A DNA stretch of 64,000 nt from Ailanthus altissimus. Lineage: Eukaryota; Streptophyta; Magnoliopsida; Sapindales; Simaroubaceae. A program made the position numbers and the translations under genes. The notes under the pieces are model-generated. The model was given only the letters and a program-made list of their open reading frames with translations. It was not told the origin of the DNA and did no database searches. This document shows positions 61,534 through 64,000 of this stretch, piece after piece. Every line of letters begins with the position of its first letter. Positions within the stretch are counted from its first letter, which is position 1. The stretch covers positions 13,850,501 through 13,914,500 of the forward strand of contig OX327684.1 in assembly GCA_946807835.1 (NCBI GenBank), given 5' to 3'.

Positions 61534-63069
61534 AGGTAATCTTATTGAGTTTTAGGTAAGTCCTGATTATTTTTGGGTAACCCTCTGATCTCTTAGCATA
61601 ATCTGGCGATTCTTTCAAAAAAGTACTATAATTCTTATTCTTCTATGACTTTATCTCGTAAATAGTGATGGTTTCATTTTTAAGTTTTATTCTTATTTAA
61701 ATTTTTTTTTTCAAGCCATAAGTTATTGCTCAGTCTTGTTGTGTGAGAGCGGTTCTGATATTTCTGCCAAGTCAGTCTTCCCATGATGTGCTTGATAGCA
61801 ACTAACTTGAATCTTACTTTATAAACTAGACGAGTGTCCAGATGTGGTAATGCCCAATTATAAAATGAGTTGTTCAGTTCGAAAACTTATTCGGCTTCTG
61901 AGTGGGTCTGGTATTTTATCCGATTCAGTATCCTTGTGTTTTATCGGTCTTGGTCGTACATATATTTAGAGTTCTAATCAGTGCGGTTATAAATAGTGTA
62001 GGCTGGTATTTAAGCAATTCAAACTAAATCTGATATGAATAATTGAATAGGTTTTATGCCTGAGAGCTATTTAAAGCCTAATATGTCATGCTTTGGTGAC
62101 CCCTACCTCCTTGAACCCTTAGGCTGGCTCATAAATAAGTTATTTGGAGGATTAATTTTTAAACCTCTAAGAATTGGTCGTTATGAAAATTTAAAGGGAA
62201 ACAATAATATTAATATGTTTATTATTGACTATAGTTACTAACATCTATCATATAATAATAATTAATTAACACTCATTATCTAAAATTCCAAATTTTAGGT
62301 AATTTCTTTAAGTTTTGGATAAGTCCTGATTATTTTTGGGCAACCCTCTGATCTCTTAACATAATTTTGTGATTCTTTCAAAAAAGTACTATAATTTTTA
62401 TTCTTTTATGACTTCATCTCTTAAATGGTGCTAGTTTCATTTTTAAGTTTTATCCTTATTTAAATTTTTTTTTTCAAGCCGTAAGCTATTACTCAGTCTT
62501 GTTGTGTGAGAGCGATTCTGATATTTCTACCGAGTTAGTCTTCCCATGATGTGCTTGATAGCAACTAACTTGAATCTTACTTTAGTAAACTAGACGAATG
62601 TCCAGATGTGGTAATGCCTAATTATAAAATGAGTTGTTTAGTCCGAAAACCTGTTCGGCTTTTGAGTGGGTTTGATATTTTATCCGATCCGGTATCCTTA
62701 TATTTTATCGGTCTTTGTTGTACATATATTTAGAGTTCTGATCAGTATGGTTATAAATAGTATAGGCTGGTATTTAAGTAGTTCGGACTAGATTTGATCC
62801 GAATAATTGAACATATTTTATGTCCGAGAGCTACTTAAAGCCCAATATGTTATGCTTTGATGACCCTTACCTCTTTGAACCCTTAGGTTGGCTCATAAAT
62901 AAGTTATTTGGAGGATTAATTTTTAAACCTCTAAGAATTGGTCGTTATGAAAATTTAAGGGGAAACAATAATATTAATATATTTATTATTTGTTATTGAC
63001 TATAGTTATCAACATCTATCATATAATAATAACTAATTAACACTCATTATCTAAAATTCTAAATTTTAG
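61534..63069. repeat. 763-bp tandem duplication
   Basis: 61534-62296 and 62297-63069 align throughout, with scattered substitutions and a few small gaps. Each copy runs from AGGTAAT through CTGATTATTTTTGGG, GTGACCCCTACCT or TGACCCTTACCT, and GAATTGGTCGTTATG to CAAATTTTAG. No conserved long frame. Repeated words such as CCGATTCAGTATCC and GTTATAAATAG suggest a non-coding repeat or promoter-like unit. Class unknown. Confidence 0.9.
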
Positions 63070-64000
63070 TTACCTAGACAACACATCAATTAAAATTAAA
63101 ATTTATAGAATTTGTTTTAGAAATAACCCCTATTTTATTTTTTGTAAATAAAAAATTAACAATTATACTCCTGAATTATATTTTTTCCTTTCCTTCCAAA
63201 ACTCTCTTTATAAATAACACTCTAAAATTAAAGTGTAAAAATAATTAAATTATTAATAAAATAAGTAAAAATAAATAAATTATTTTGTGATAGAATTGTA
63301 AAGAAAAATAAAATAAATAAAAAATCTAAATTAAAAAATCTAAAAACTTCACACGATCATTTATCGCACGCAAGAATTGGTCGTGTGTTTTTGACTTTTT
63401 CAAAAAAATTTCTTTCCTGTTAATTTATTTAATTAGTTGTTATATATTTAAATAGTAATTAATTATAATAATTTATAATTTTAATTATTTAATTAAACAA
63501 ATAAAAAAAGTTAAATATTCAATTAATATTACATAATTTATCAATTAAAAATTATTTTACTATTTATTTATTTAAGTTAAAAAATAAATTATCATTTCGT
63601 AAGCCAAGTGCCCGCGCATTTTACGAAAAGCCATTTATTCGCGCGTTCATTTCAAAAATACTACCATCAAACGTTTCTTCAATTCAAAAAAATCCAAAAT
63701 CTTTCAAATTTTTAAAATTTTCACTACCATTTATTTTATACACGACATACTTTAATTTTTTTCTCTATAATTTTATCACAACACAATTTATTCCTCTTTC
63801 AATTATTTTATTCACCATTTAATTATTTTTTTAAACTCCAATTTTAAAGTTCGATAAAGAGAAAAAAATATAAATTAACAGTATCATTACAATTATTTCT
63901 TAACTATTATAAAAGATAAAAATTAATCTATTCATTTTAGCTAAAAAAAATAACTTAAAAATATGGATTATTTCTGAAAAAATTAAGATTTTGTAAATAT
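63070..64000. other. AT-rich sequence at the window end
   Basis: No gene seen. Two short GC-richer words (GTGCCCGCGCATTTTACG near 63609, TTCGCGCGTTCA near 63637) stand out in very AT-rich sequence. Confidence 0.5.

Noticed and set aside
62056..62241. 61-codon frame in the tandem duplication
   Set aside because: The frame is not kept in the second copy (near 62819-63000), so coding selection is unlikely.

Overview
The window is nuclear DNA of a flowering plant, most likely a eudicot. It is very AT-rich. Its genes are split by GT...AG introns, its one clearly intact gene encodes plant cytosolic ribosomal protein uS12/RPS23, and most of the rest is plant-type transposable elements (hAT, MULE, Ty1/copia, Ty3/gypsy, TRIM). 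I cannot name the species. Boundaries and alignments were made by eye.

Layout. 1-573 has no gene. 582-5688 is a complete hAT transposon with 12-bp terminal inverted repeats, an 8-bp target duplication, GC-rich subterminal repeats and a broken BED/hAT transposase on the minus strand. 7690-13110 is a dead MULE transposase split by a 2.8-kb insertion flanked by CAATTGT. 13.1-22.6 kb is mostly featureless AT-rich DNA with a long foldback element and two LTR-like fragments. 22641-25835 (minus) and 28954-32057 (plus) are two copies of one non-autonomous copia family. Both keep gag and a protease region, and both lack integrase, reverse transcriptase and RNase H.

32245-40564 is a host gene on the plus strand, now a pseudogene. 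One of its exons holds a young full-length copia element (32773-38059, perfect GAATG target duplication, 418-bp LTRs). That element's single gag-pol frame is broken only by two nonsense codons. Facing it on the minus strand is the intact four-exon RPS23 gene (41546-43351), with a telo-box and site II motifs upstream.

43.7-48.5 kb is AT-rich with minor tandem repeats. 48.5-54.2 kb is a mosaic. Three arrays of a very small TRIM retrotransposon (198-bp LTRs, about 47-bp interior) sit in fragments of another dispersed repeat and in an Athila-like gypsy LTR. Their target duplications appear shuffled by recombination. 54.2-55.07 kb holds the gypsy primer-binding site and a broken gag. 55.07-60.5 kb looks like the 3' part of a Tat-type gypsy element, with an antisense ORF of the 'putative gypsy type transposon' family and a plus-strand LTR. 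It is interrupted by a solo LTR (55725-57051) and a non-autonomous hAT element (57865-58355). 61534-63069 is an unexplained 763-bp tandem duplication, and the rest is AT-rich.

The window shows no pathway or operon. Its story is the layering of element insertions around one working housekeeping gene and one dying gene of unknown function.
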